DNA of 6,173 nucleotides from an uncultured Eubacteriales bacterium. Lineage in GTDB: Bacteria; Bacillota; Clostridia; Oscillospirales; Oscillospiraceae. The first letter of the stretch is position 1. Each line of letters opens with the position of its first letter. Both the position numbers and the translations under genes were made by a program. Below are positions 1 through 6,073 of this stretch, piece by piece. The notes below the pieces were generated by a model that saw only the letters and a list, made by a program, of their open reading frames with translations, did not search any database and was not told the DNA's origin. The stretch lies in NCBI GenBank assembly GCA_900548795.1, contig URLT01000096.1, positions 1 to 6,173 of the forward strand, written 5' to 3'.

Positions 1-212
1 TTCGCGTCCGATGCTCGTGACACTGTCGGGAATTGTCACGCTCGTCAGGGAGGTGCAGCCGTAGAACGCATTTTCTTCGATGCTCGTGACACCGTCAGGA
101 ATTGTCACGCTCGTCAGGGAGTTGCAGTAGGAGAACGCCCATTCTCCGATGCTCGTGACACCGTCGGGAATTATCACGCTCGTCAGGGAGTTGCAGAAGG
201 AGAACGCATACC
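1..212 (-). repeat. Tandem 69-bp repeat encoding the LRR units
   Basis: The motif GGAATTGTCACGCTCG (plus-strand spelling) begins at 29 and 98, and a one-base variant begins at 167, giving an exact 69-base period equal to 23 codons. The flanking GATGCTCGTGACAC and GTCAGGGAG blocks repeat with the same period. The units differ at only a few positions, so they are recent or homogenised copies. A fourth, degenerate unit is visible only at protein level to the right of 212. The array continues past the left edge. Confidence 0.85.
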
Positions 213-426
213 GGTCGATATACGTTACCGGATACCCACCCAAGGACGATGGAATTGTGATTGCGCCGCTTGCTGAGGTATCGCAATCCGTAATTACTGC
301 TGTGCCGCTTATCACCTCATAGGTATAGATACCCTCGGTAGCCGCCGAGGCGGGCAGGGCGGTTTGAGGAAGAAACGCGCACAGCAGCGCAAGGGTCAGG
401 AGAATTGCCGTCAGTCGTTTTTTCAT
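1..426 (-). CDS. Secreted BspA-type leucine-rich-repeat protein (N-terminal part, runs off left edge)
   Basis: The 142 codons visible begin MKKRLTAILL and form a Sec signal peptide: a KKR n-region, a hydrophobic stretch at about residues 5-19, and an Ala-rich site near residues 26-29 (ASA-A). Residues 33-70 form a short cap (YTYEVISGTA, then an IPSSLGGYPVTYI strand). From residue 74 there are 23-residue repeats of the form AFxxCxSLTSVxIPDGVTSIGE, at 74-96, 97-119 and 120-142, which is the LRR_5/BspA pattern. Such proteins are exported and often act as surface adhesins or binding proteins; the ligand here is unknown. The start at 426 is supported by AAAGGA at 435-440 with an 8-base spacer; an in-frame ATG at 435 would give three extra residues but overlaps that site. 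The C-terminus, and so any cell-wall anchor, lies outside the window. The family call is firm; the specific role is not. Confidence 0.88.
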   Translation of the reverse strand, partial: MKKRLTAILLTLALLCAFLPQTALPASAATEGIYTYEVISGTAVITDCDTSASGAITIPSSLGGYPVTYIDRYAFSFCNSLTSVIIPDGVTSIGEWAFSYCNSLTSVTIPDGVTSIEENAFYGCTSLTSVTIPDSVTSIGRE

Positions 427-434
427 GTCACTCA

Positions 435-440
435 TCCTTT
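435..440 (-). promoter_or_regulatory. Ribosome binding site of the LRR gene
   Basis: Read on the minus strand this is AAAGGA, 8 bases before the ATG at 426. It favours 426 over the in-frame ATG at 435, which would overlap the site itself. Confidence 0.6.
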
Positions 441-485
441 TCTTTTCAGTTTATTTCGGAGCCGCTTTCGCGGGTTCCTTCTTGA

Positions 486-692
486 TTATGTGCCGTCCAA
501 TTCGGCCAGCAGCGCCGCGTAGCCCTCGGGCAGCGTCATGGACGAATCCTCGCCGGTTTTGGCGGCAAGCGGGTCGGTCTCGGCGGCAATGCGCGCCATC
601 TGCTCCGGCAGGGAGGGCAGCTCCGCGCGGCAGAATTCCGCGCTGACCGTATCACACGCCTGCAAAAAGAGATTCCGCGCCGCCCGTTGATT
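486..692 (-). pseudogene. 3' remnant of an unidentified gene
   Basis: On the minus strand an open frame of 68 codons runs from just after a TAG (693-695) to a TAA at 486-488. It would encode a GC-rich, protein-like C-terminus beginning NQRAARNLFLQACDTV and ending YAALLAELDGT. There is no ATG with a ribosome binding site: the only in-frame ATGs lie in the middle, and the TTG at LFLQ has no Shine-Dalgarno. Codons are strongly G/C at third positions, as in the core genes, so it probably once belonged to a longer native gene whose 5' part was lost at about 690, where the sequence turns A/T-rich. I do not recognise the family. Alternatively it is chance open frame in GC-rich DNA or part of the leader of the LRR gene. 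Confidence 0.4.
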
Positions 693-694
693 CT

Positions 695-723
695 AGTTTA
701 CAGGATGAAATTCGGCTTGTAAA
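695..723 (-). promoter_or_regulatory. Possible weak promoter toward the LRR gene
   Basis: On the minus strand TTTACA (718-723) is followed after 17 bases by TAAACT (695-700). Spacing is ideal but both hexamers deviate from consensus. It would start transcripts near 688, about 260 bases before the LRR start codon, and read through the remnant frame. No better minus-strand promoter was seen between here and 427. Confidence 0.3.
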
Positions 724-773
724 GGTATAGCAAAAAAAGTAGCAAGTTTTTTTCAATTTGCTGCTACACCTTT
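721..773. repeat. Imperfect inverted repeat in A/T-rich intergenic DNA
   Basis: AAAGGTATAGCA (721-732) matches the reverse complement of TGCTACACCTTT (762-773) at 11 of 12 positions. Inside, GTAGCAA (739-745) can pair with part of TTGCTGCTAC (758-767), and runs of A and T lie in the loop. On the minus strand an inner hairpin is followed by seven Ts and looks terminator-like, but no minus-strand gene lies upstream of it in the window. It could be the remnant of a small mobile palindrome. Confidence 0.5.
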
Positions 774-819
774 TGCCGCGATTCCCGCGCCGCGAACGGC
801 CGCCGCGCAAAAAACAGAC

Positions 820-848
820 TTTTCAACACGCGGATTTTGTGCTATAAT
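820..848 (+). promoter_or_regulatory. Extended -10 sigma-A promoter of the lepA operon
   Basis: TTTTCA (820-825) is followed after 17 bases by a perfect TATAAT (843-848), preceded by TG at 840-841 (TGCTATAAT), an extended -10 element. Transcription would begin near 855, giving a leader of about 50 bases before the ATG at 905. It is the only strong plus-strand promoter seen ahead of lepA, rnhA and lspA. Confidence 0.75.
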
Positions 849-865
849 TTATGGGAATAAATCTA

Positions 866-884
866 TCTGCGGCACCGCCGCAGA
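866..884 (+). other. Perfect 8-bp hairpin in the lepA leader
   Basis: TCTGCGGC (866-873), loop ACC, GCCGCAGA (877-884). It lies about 11 bases after the predicted transcription start and 20 bases before the start codon, outside the ribosome binding site. No T-run follows, so it is not a terminator. It may protect the 5' end of the mRNA or affect translation; this is inference. Confidence 0.5.
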
Positions 885-904
885 CGTAAAAGGCTGGAAT
901 TTCC

Positions 905-2706
<1,802 letters not shown>

Positions 2707-2710
<4 letters not shown>

Positions 2711-3150
2711 AAACCGTGACCGTTTATACCGACGGCGCCTGCTCCGGCAATCCCGGCCCGGGCGGCTGGGGCGCGATCCTCGAGTGGAACGGCGTGGAAA
2801 AGGAGCTTTCCGGCGGCGAGGCGCAGACCACGAACAACCGCATGGAGCTGACGGCCGTGATCGTCGCGCTCGAGACGCTCCGGGAGGCCTGCGCGGTCGA
2901 GCTTTACACCGATTCCAAATACGTCTTTGACGCCGTGGACAAGCGCTGGGTCTATGGCTGGCGCGCGCGCGGCTGGGTCAAGGCCGACAAGAAGCCCGCG
3001 CTCAACGTCGACCTCTGGCAGCGCCTGCTGCCCCAGCTCGAGCGGCACAATGTGCGCTGGCACTGGGTCAAGGGGCACGCCGAAAACGAAAAAAATAACC
3101 GCTGCGACCGTCTGGCCGTCGCGGAAAGTCAGAAATTCAAGAGGCTTTGA
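2707..3150 (+). CDS. rnhA: Ribonuclease HI
   Basis: RNase HI cuts the RNA strand of RNA-DNA hybrids, removing R-loops and helping to clear Okazaki primers; it is cytoplasmic and needs Mg2+. The 147-residue protein has the whole DEDD active site: D9 in YTDGACSGNPGPGG, E47 in NNRMEL, D69 in YTDSKYV and D134 in NRCDRL, plus the catalytic-loop H124 in KGHAENE. A basic Trp-rich handle segment (about 80-96, RWVYGWRARGWVKADKK) resembles that of the E. coli enzyme. The start at 2707 is chosen because the protein begins MKTVTVYTDG directly before the first catalytic Asp; the frame stays open 44 codons further upstream, but only inside lepA. The ATGA overlap with lepA (2707-2710) and the weak Shine-Dalgarno suggest translational coupling. 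Confidence 0.97.
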
Positions 3151-3151
3151 A

Positions 3152-3655
3152 ATGAAACGTAAAACGATATTTTATCTTGTGCTGGCGGCCTTCGCCGCAG
3201 CCGTCGTCGCGCTCGACCAGTGGACGAAGTGGCTCGTGCGGCGCGCTCTGCCGCTCTATGAGTCGAAGGACAGCATCCTCGGCATCTTCCACATCACCCA
3301 TGTGGAAAACACCGGCGGCGCGTGGTCGATGTTCTCCGGTCAGCTCTGGCTGTTCATCGGCGTGATGGCGATTTTTGTCGCGCTGATCGTCGTGCTGATC
3401 TGGAAGCAGTGGCTGAAAAAGCCGTTCGAGTGGTGGTGCCTCGCGGCGATCCTCGGCGGCGGCATCGGCAATCTGATCGACCGCCTCGCAAACAGCCGCG
3501 TGACGGACATGATCTGCCTGGATTTTGTCAATTTCCCGGTTTTCAACGTTGCGGACTGCTTCATCACCGTCGGCTGCGTCGCTCTGGCGGTCTATGTGAT
3601 CTTCCTCGACCGCAGCGAGGACAAAAAGCACGAAAACCCGCCTGCAGAGTCCTGA
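3152..3655 (+). CDS. lspA: Lipoprotein signal peptidase (signal peptidase II)
   Basis: LspA is an inner-membrane aspartyl protease that removes the signal peptide from diacylglyceryl-modified prolipoproteins after Lgt. The 167 residues match family size. Visible landmarks are D22-Q23 (LDQWTKW) at the end of the first membrane helix, E52-N53-T54-G55 (HVENTGGAWS), the catalytic D110 in GNLIDRL and the second catalytic D135 in FNVADCF. Hydrophobic helices lie at about 6-21, 65-84, 93-106 and 134-152, with a charged tail (DRSEDKKHENPP) after the last. The start at 3152 follows AAGAGG (3139-3144) with a 7-base spacer. The rnhA stop is one base upstream, so the genes share a transcript. The frame is open upstream of 3152, but that part is a shadow of rnhA. 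Confidence 0.97.
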   Translation: MKRKTIFYLVLAAFAAAVVALDQWTKWLVRRALPLYESKDSILGIFHITHVENTGGAWSMFSGQLWLFIGVMAIFVALIVVLIWKQWLKKPFEWWCLAAILGGGIGNLIDRLANSRVTDMICLDFVNFPVFNVADCFITVGCVALAVYVIFLDRSEDKKHENPPAES

Positions 3656-3747
3656 GCGAGGGCACTGCGATGGTGTCAATCCGCAACGGATTTGAAACTT
3701 TTCGTTCTGAATCCGTCCCGATTTCTCCTAAAACCTACCGATTCTGT

Positions 3748-3784
3748 CATTGCGAGGAGGGCGCGTGCGCCCGACGCGGCAATC
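3748..3784. repeat. REP-like extragenic palindrome
   Basis: The outer arms ATTGC (3749-3753) and GCAAT (3779-3783) enclose a perfect palindrome, GGGCGC (3759-3764), GT, GCGCCC (3767-3772). The outline CATTGCGAGGAGG ... GACGCGGCAATC is a dispersed palindromic repeat I recognise from many bacterial genomes, where it lies between genes and is often mistranslated as a small protein. Only one copy lies in this window, so dispersal cannot be shown here. Confidence 0.6.
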
Positions 3785-3815
3785 TTTGACGGAACGAGGC
3801 AAGGAGAAGGTGGAG

Positions 3816-3834
3816 CGCGGGGCGAAGCCCCGCG
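3816..3834. repeat. Perfect 8-bp GC hairpin
   Basis: CGCGGGGC (3816-3823), loop GAA, GCCCCGCG (3827-3834). It is very stable, with a GNA-like triloop, but no T-run follows on either strand, so it is not a classic intrinsic terminator. It lies 32 bases after the REP-like element and may belong to the same composite repeat. It could also protect the lspA mRNA 3' end. Confidence 0.5.
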
Positions 3835-3897
3835 TCAAGTCTGCTTCCCCCATGCTGCAAAATCGGACTCCTTTTTAGAATCATGGAGGGCTTTTAC

Positions 3898-4362
3898 ATG
3901 GACAAAACGAATGCCATTCGTCAGCTCGAGCGCAAAAAGCAGCCGTTTGAGACGCACAGCTACGACGGCGGCGCGCTCTCCGGCACGGAGGTCGCGGCCG
4001 CGCTCGGGCTGGATGCGGCGCGCGTGTTCAAAACGCTCGTCACGACCGGAAAATCCGGCGCGCACTATGTTTTTCTCGTGCCGGTCGCCGAGGAACTGGA
4101 TCTGAAAAAGGCTGCGTCGGCGGTCGGGGAAAAATCGATCTCGATGCTCCCGCAGAAGGAGCTGCTGCCGCTGACGGGCTATGTCCACGGCGGATGCAGC
4201 CCGATTGGCATGAAAAAACAGCTTCCGACCGTTGTCGACGCGAGCGCCGAGGCCTTTGAGACGATCTGCTTCAGCGCCGGGCGCATTGGCCTGCAAATCG
4301 AGGCTGCGCCGGCCGCTCTGCGCGCCGTCGTGCCTTATCGAACGGCGGAGCTCTGCGTTTGA
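3898..4362 (+). CDS. ybaK: YbaK/EbsC-family Cys-tRNA(Pro) deacylase
   Basis: This family hydrolyses Cys-tRNA(Pro) made in error by prolyl-tRNA synthetase, acting in trans as translation proofreading in the cytoplasm. The 154-residue length matches the standalone family. Recognisable motifs are T19-H20-S21-Y22 near the N-terminus, VFKTLV with the conserved catalytic-type lysine K45, LDLKKAA in the middle, and the signature GYVHGGCSPIGMKKQLPT near residues 94-111. An ATG at 3883 is in frame, but GGAGGG (3885-3890) lies 7 bases before the ATG at 3898, which fixes the start there. The gene stands alone, 242 bp after lspA. It is interesting, but not evidence of function, that the next gene is tRNA-Pro. 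YbaK, ProX and EbsC paralogues are hard to separate by eye, so the exact substrate is inferred from overall resemblance to E. coli YbaK. Confidence 0.93.
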   Translation: MDKTNAIRQLERKKQPFETHSYDGGALSGTEVAAALGLDAARVFKTLVTTGKSGAHYVFLVPVAEELDLKKAASAVGEKSISMLPQKELLPLTGYVHGGCSPIGMKKQLPTVVDASAEAFETICFSAGRIGLQIEAAPAALRAVVPYRTAELCV

Positions 4363-4621
4363 AACGATCGAAACGCGCGGAAGGCCGCATGGCTTTTCTG
4401 ACAGCGGGAAGAAAGTGAAAGGCCGAAAACCGCGCGGCTTTGTCCGCTTCGGGCGGGCTTATGGGCTTGGAGGCTTCCGAGCCCGCGCTCTTCGTCCGCG
4501 CCGGCCGGTGATTTCCCCCCAAAAAAGCGGAGGCGAGCGAGCCGCTCAGGAAAGCTGCGGCCGGATTCCGGCGGGATTTTGAGTGTTTTCGGGATTTCTT
4601 TCGAGTTTTTCATTTTAGCAC
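4363..4621. other. GC-rich intergenic region without genes
   Basis: No coding region is credible here: the frames in several registers are rich in Arg, Pro and Ser, lack ribosome binding sites and have no recognisable product. Several imperfect hairpins occur: AAAGGCCG (4418-4425) with CGGCTTT (4435-4441), which could be a weak terminator for ybaK, and GCCGG-ATT-CCGGC (4560-4572) followed by a T-containing stretch. CGCGCGG (4374-4380) also matches CCGCGCG (4430-4436). None is convincing alone. The last 50 bases turn A/T-rich toward the tRNA promoter. Confidence 0.4.
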
Positions 4622-4650
4622 TTGACAACGGCGGGTTTTATGCTTATAAT
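4622..4650 (+). promoter_or_regulatory. Consensus sigma-A promoter of tRNA-Pro
   Basis: TTGACA (4622-4627), a 17-base spacer and TATAAT (4645-4650), perfect in both hexamers and in spacing. Transcription would begin near 4657, about five bases before the mature tRNA. Such strength suits a stable-RNA gene. Confidence 0.92.
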
Positions 4651-4661
4651 ATAAAAGCTTT

Positions 4662-4738
4662 CGGGGTGTGGCGAAGTTTGGTATCGCGCTTGGTTCGGGA
4701 CCAAGAGGCCTCGGGTTCAAATCCCGACACTCCGACCA
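4662..4738 (+). tRNA. tRNA-Pro (anticodon CGG)
   Basis: The 77 bases fold as a full cloverleaf. The acceptor CGGGGTG (4662-4668) pairs with CACTCCG (4728-4734) with one G-U. The D stem is GCGA/TCGC (4671-4674/4684-4687) and the anticodon stem CTTGG/CCAAG (4689-4693/4701-4705). The T arm is TCGGG/CCCGA around TTCAAAT (4711-4727). The loop TTCGGGA puts CGG at 4696-4698, reading CCG proline codons, which are frequent in the core genes. C1-G72 with discriminator A73 is typical of bacterial tRNA-Pro. CCA (4736-4738) is genomically encoded. It has its own promoter and terminator. Confidence 0.97.
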
Positions 4739-4772
4739 AAAAAGGCAAGTCCTTATAGGACTTGCTTTTTTA
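4739..4772 (+). terminator. Intrinsic terminator after tRNA-Pro
   Basis: GCAAGTCC (4745-4752), loop TTATA, GGACTTGC (4758-4765), then six Ts (4766-4771). The A-run before the stem extends the pairing and makes the structure potentially bidirectional. It should isolate the tRNA from the gene starting 30 bases later, so that gene needs its own promoter; only a TATAAA at 4779-4784 without a good -35 is visible. Confidence 0.93.
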
Positions 4773-4801
4773 ATTTTCTATAAACTTTTCAAATTTGTTG
4801 C

Positions 4802-5293
4802 ATGGAGCTGTGCGAATTTTTCCCTATGGGCGCCTGTATTGCGGAAAGGCACCATACTACAGCCCCCAACCCTAAATATCATTCGAACCCACACGACCAT
4901 AAAATCAATTGGGAGTCTCCCAGAAAAGGTGTCCCTAATTTTGAGAAGCCACATACGAATTACTGGAGCGATGAATATCCCAATGGCGCACCAGAATTTA
5001 AGGCGTTTAGAGGTGCTGTTATGAAATATACGTTTAATTCTGCTGATGAAAATTGCTTCAAAACCATATCTGATTTTAAAGAATGCATTATTCGCGGCGG
5101 AGAGCCTGTCTTTTCCTGGAAGGGGCTGCGATATGGCGTCTGTTTTTACGGAGATAAGTACTGCATCGCACTTACAAATGGAGAGCAAGAGAAAATTTGT
5201 AATACACCCGATGATGTTTTGGATTATCTTGTGGGGGAAGATCGTTTGCGTGACATTATTACCCAAGTAACAGTTCTGCACCGAAATGTTTAG
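4802..5293 (+). CDS. Hypothetical protein with NPHDHKI segment and C-terminal DRLRDIIT domain; probably 5'-truncated
   Basis: The 163-residue product has no function I can name. It contains a His-rich segment at residues 15-37 (ERHHT, H27, NPHDHKINW), a linker with PNGAPEFK (60-67), and a domain at about 86-163 (FKTISDFK, WKGLRYGV, DDVLDYL, DRLRDIIT). Each segment is also in the protein at 5366-6073, so the two are paralogues. Compared with that protein it lacks about 75 N-terminal residues, and similarity fades just after its start. No Shine-Dalgarno precedes the ATG at 4802 or the in-frame one at 4826, and a tRNA terminator lies immediately upstream, so the N-terminus looks cut off. An internal ATG at 5021 has AGAGG 7 bases before it and could express the C-terminal domain alone (90 residues). 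The A/T-richer composition points to transfer. The His segment resembles, from memory, toxin-like or prophage structural protein C-termini; this is tentative. Confidence 0.6.
   Translation: MELCEFFPMGACIAERHHTTAPNPKYHSNPHDHKINWESPRKGVPNFEKPHTNYWSDEYPNGAPEFKAFRGAVMKYTFNSADENCFKTISDFKECIIRGGEPVFSWKGLRYGVCFYGDKYCIALTNGEQEKICNTPDDVLDYLVGEDRLRDIITQVTVLHRNV
5009..5023 (+). promoter_or_regulatory. Internal ribosome binding site and ATG ahead of the C-terminal domain (first copy)
   Basis: AGAGG (5009-5013), a 7-base spacer and ATG (5021-5023), in frame with the surrounding gene at its residue M74. It is better placed for initiation than anything before 4802. The product would be a 90-residue protein beginning MKYTFNS. 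The paralogue has the same arrangement at the equivalent position. Confidence 0.5.
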
Positions 5294-5365
5294 AATAAAT
5301 ACCTCTTGCCGAATACAGCAAACTGTTGATATATCTGCATTTTCTGAAATGTTTTTTATCGTCAA
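5294..5365. other. Short A/T-rich spacer between the two paralogues
   Basis: The 72 bases have no hairpin terminator and no good promoter. TTGCCG (5306-5311) and TATATC (5330-5335), 18 bases apart, are a poor match to a promoter. The next gene's frame is open back to a TGA at 5345-5347, so coding-like sequence may begin within this spacer. Confidence 0.35.
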
Positions 5366-6073
5366 GTGGAAAGAACTCGCCAAAAGGAGAATCTCGATGC
5401 TTTCAAAATTGGAGAGACATATCGTCCCGAACGTGATACAATAGAACCGTACCTGATCGGCGGGGCATATAAGGGCGGCGGCAGCGCATATGGCGGAAAG
5501 TGGCGTCCAAATCCCAATAAGCCGCAAGATAAGCGTTACTGGGGCAAACCCGGGGAAATTAAAACGACCATAATGCGCAACGGCGAGATATTCAGAACAA
5601 AAATCGGCAGTGATGGTCGTGCAGAAACCGAGAGGCATGAAACAGATCACAACCGCGGAGATAAACATACGAATCCCCATGATCACAAAATCGATTGGAA
5701 TACTCCTGATGAACATCCCATGCCGGGGCCACCTATCAATTACCCCGGTGGCGCACCTGAGTTTAAGCAATATGTGAGGACATTCTCTATGGACAACTAT
5801 ATTATCGCCCCGGACGGCAGCATGAATTTTGAAACCATCAGCGAATTCAAGCGCAGCCTGAGTTGGGGAGCAGAAATTGAGTTTGTTTGGAACAACGTTA
5901 CTTACGGAGTTATCCGATATGGAACCAATAACAAAATAACGATTTATCAAGCAAATAGACCGGAGACAGAAAAAGTATGCGATACGGCTGACGACGCTCT
6001 TGAATATATGCTCGGTGATGATCGTTTGAGGGATGTAATTACAAAAGTTAATGTCATTTCTCGCACAATTTAG
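5366..6073 (+). CDS. Hypothetical two-domain protein with toxin-tip-like His segment and C-terminal DRLRDVIT domain
   Basis: With a GTG start the product is 235 residues, of unknown function. Residues 1-57 are charged, with a Gly-rich patch (GGAYKGGGSAYGG, 32-44). Residues 58-111 read YWGKPGEIKTTI, then GSDGRAETERHETDH, then H101 and NPHDHKIDW (103-111). A linker with NYPGGAPEFK (125-134) leads to a domain at about 155-235 (FETISEFK, WNNVTYGV, PETEKVC, DRLRDVIT). The 58-134 part resembles, from memory, C-terminal modules of polymorphic toxins and prophage minor-capsid-type proteins; the last domain resembles small standalone proteins such as immunity proteins. No domain was confirmed. The GTG has no Shine-Dalgarno, and the frame is open back to 5348, so it may itself be a fragment. 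Internal ATG 5789 has GAGGA 8 bases upstream and would give a 94-residue C-terminal protein. Composition and neighbours suggest acquired DNA. Confidence 0.65.
   Translation: MERTRQKENLDAFKIGETYRPERDTIEPYLIGGAYKGGGSAYGGKWRPNPNKPQDKRYWGKPGEIKTTIMRNGEIFRTKIGSDGRAETERHETDHNRGDKHTNPHDHKIDWNTPDEHPMPGPPINYPGGAPEFKQYVRTFSMDNYIIAPDGSMNFETISEFKRSLSWGAEIEFVWNNVTYGVIRYGTNNKITIYQANRPETEKVCDTADDALEYMLGDDRLRDVITKVNVISRTI
5382..5444 (+). other. Strong ribosome binding site with a 15-codon out-of-frame reading frame
   Basis: AAAAGGAG (5382-5389) lies 7 bases before ATG (5397-5399), which opens a frame of 15 codons (MLSKLERHIVPNVIQ) ending at TAG 5442-5444. It is in a different register from the gene at 5366-6073. 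It could be a leader peptide, a sign of a frameshift, or chance, because the same bases encode QKENLD in the main frame. Chance is the simplest reading. Confidence 0.25.
5776..5791 (+). promoter_or_regulatory. Internal ribosome binding site and ATG ahead of the C-terminal domain (second copy)
   Basis: GAGGA (5776-5780), an 8-base spacer and ATG (5789-5791), in frame at residue M142 of the surrounding gene. The product would be a 94-residue protein beginning MDNYIIAPDG. The position relative to GAPEFK and FETISEF matches that in the upstream paralogue. Confidence 0.5.

Larger units (their letters stand above)
3656..3897. other. Intergenic region between lspA and ybaK with palindromes, no gene
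   Basis: This 242-bp stretch has open frames, but their products are low-complexity translations of repeat DNA and lack ribosome binding sites. It holds a weak inverted repeat, ACGGATT (3686-3692) with AATCCGT (3710-3716), and two stronger palindromes listed separately. No hairpin followed by a T-run closes the lspA transcript, and no convincing promoter for ybaK was found, so ybaK may be transcribed from upstream. Confidence 0.5.

Noticed and set aside
1..212. CRISPR-like array because of the regular 69-bp period
   Set aside because: The repeats are in frame, have no unique spacers and encode LRR units of 23 residues.
425..646. Plus-strand open frame opposite the gene remnant
   Set aside because: It overlaps the LRR gene's ribosome binding site on the other strand. 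Its product is low-complexity and rich in Arg, Pro and Ala, with no ribosome binding site.
3686..3716. Inverted repeat ACGGATT/AATCCGT as the lspA terminator
   Set aside because: The stem is only 7 bp with a 17-base loop, and no T-run follows.
3692..4105. Plus-strand open frame containing VIARRARAPDAAI
   Set aside because: This is the translation of the REP-like palindrome, a common spurious product, continuing into ybaK in another frame. It has no ribosome binding site.
4662..4738. tRNA-Pro 3' end as an integration site (attL/attR) for the adjacent island
   Set aside because: No second copy of the tRNA 3' end was found downstream within the window, and no integrase gene is present. The far boundary may lie beyond the right edge, so this is unsupported rather than excluded.
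4668..5024. Plus-strand open frame that starts inside tRNA-Pro and ends at a TGA overlapping the internal ATG at 5021
   Set aside because: It runs through the tRNA and the terminator hairpin, and its translation shows none of the motifs shared with the paralogue. The ATGA overlap with the internal start is probably chance.
4778..5950. A 390-codon open frame on the minus strand covering both hypothetical genes
   Set aside because: Protein similarity between the two copies is in the plus-strand frames, both of which align through shared motifs. The minus frame also crosses the intergenic spacer, lacks a convincing ribosome binding site and has no recognisable motif. It is an antisense shadow in spite of its length.
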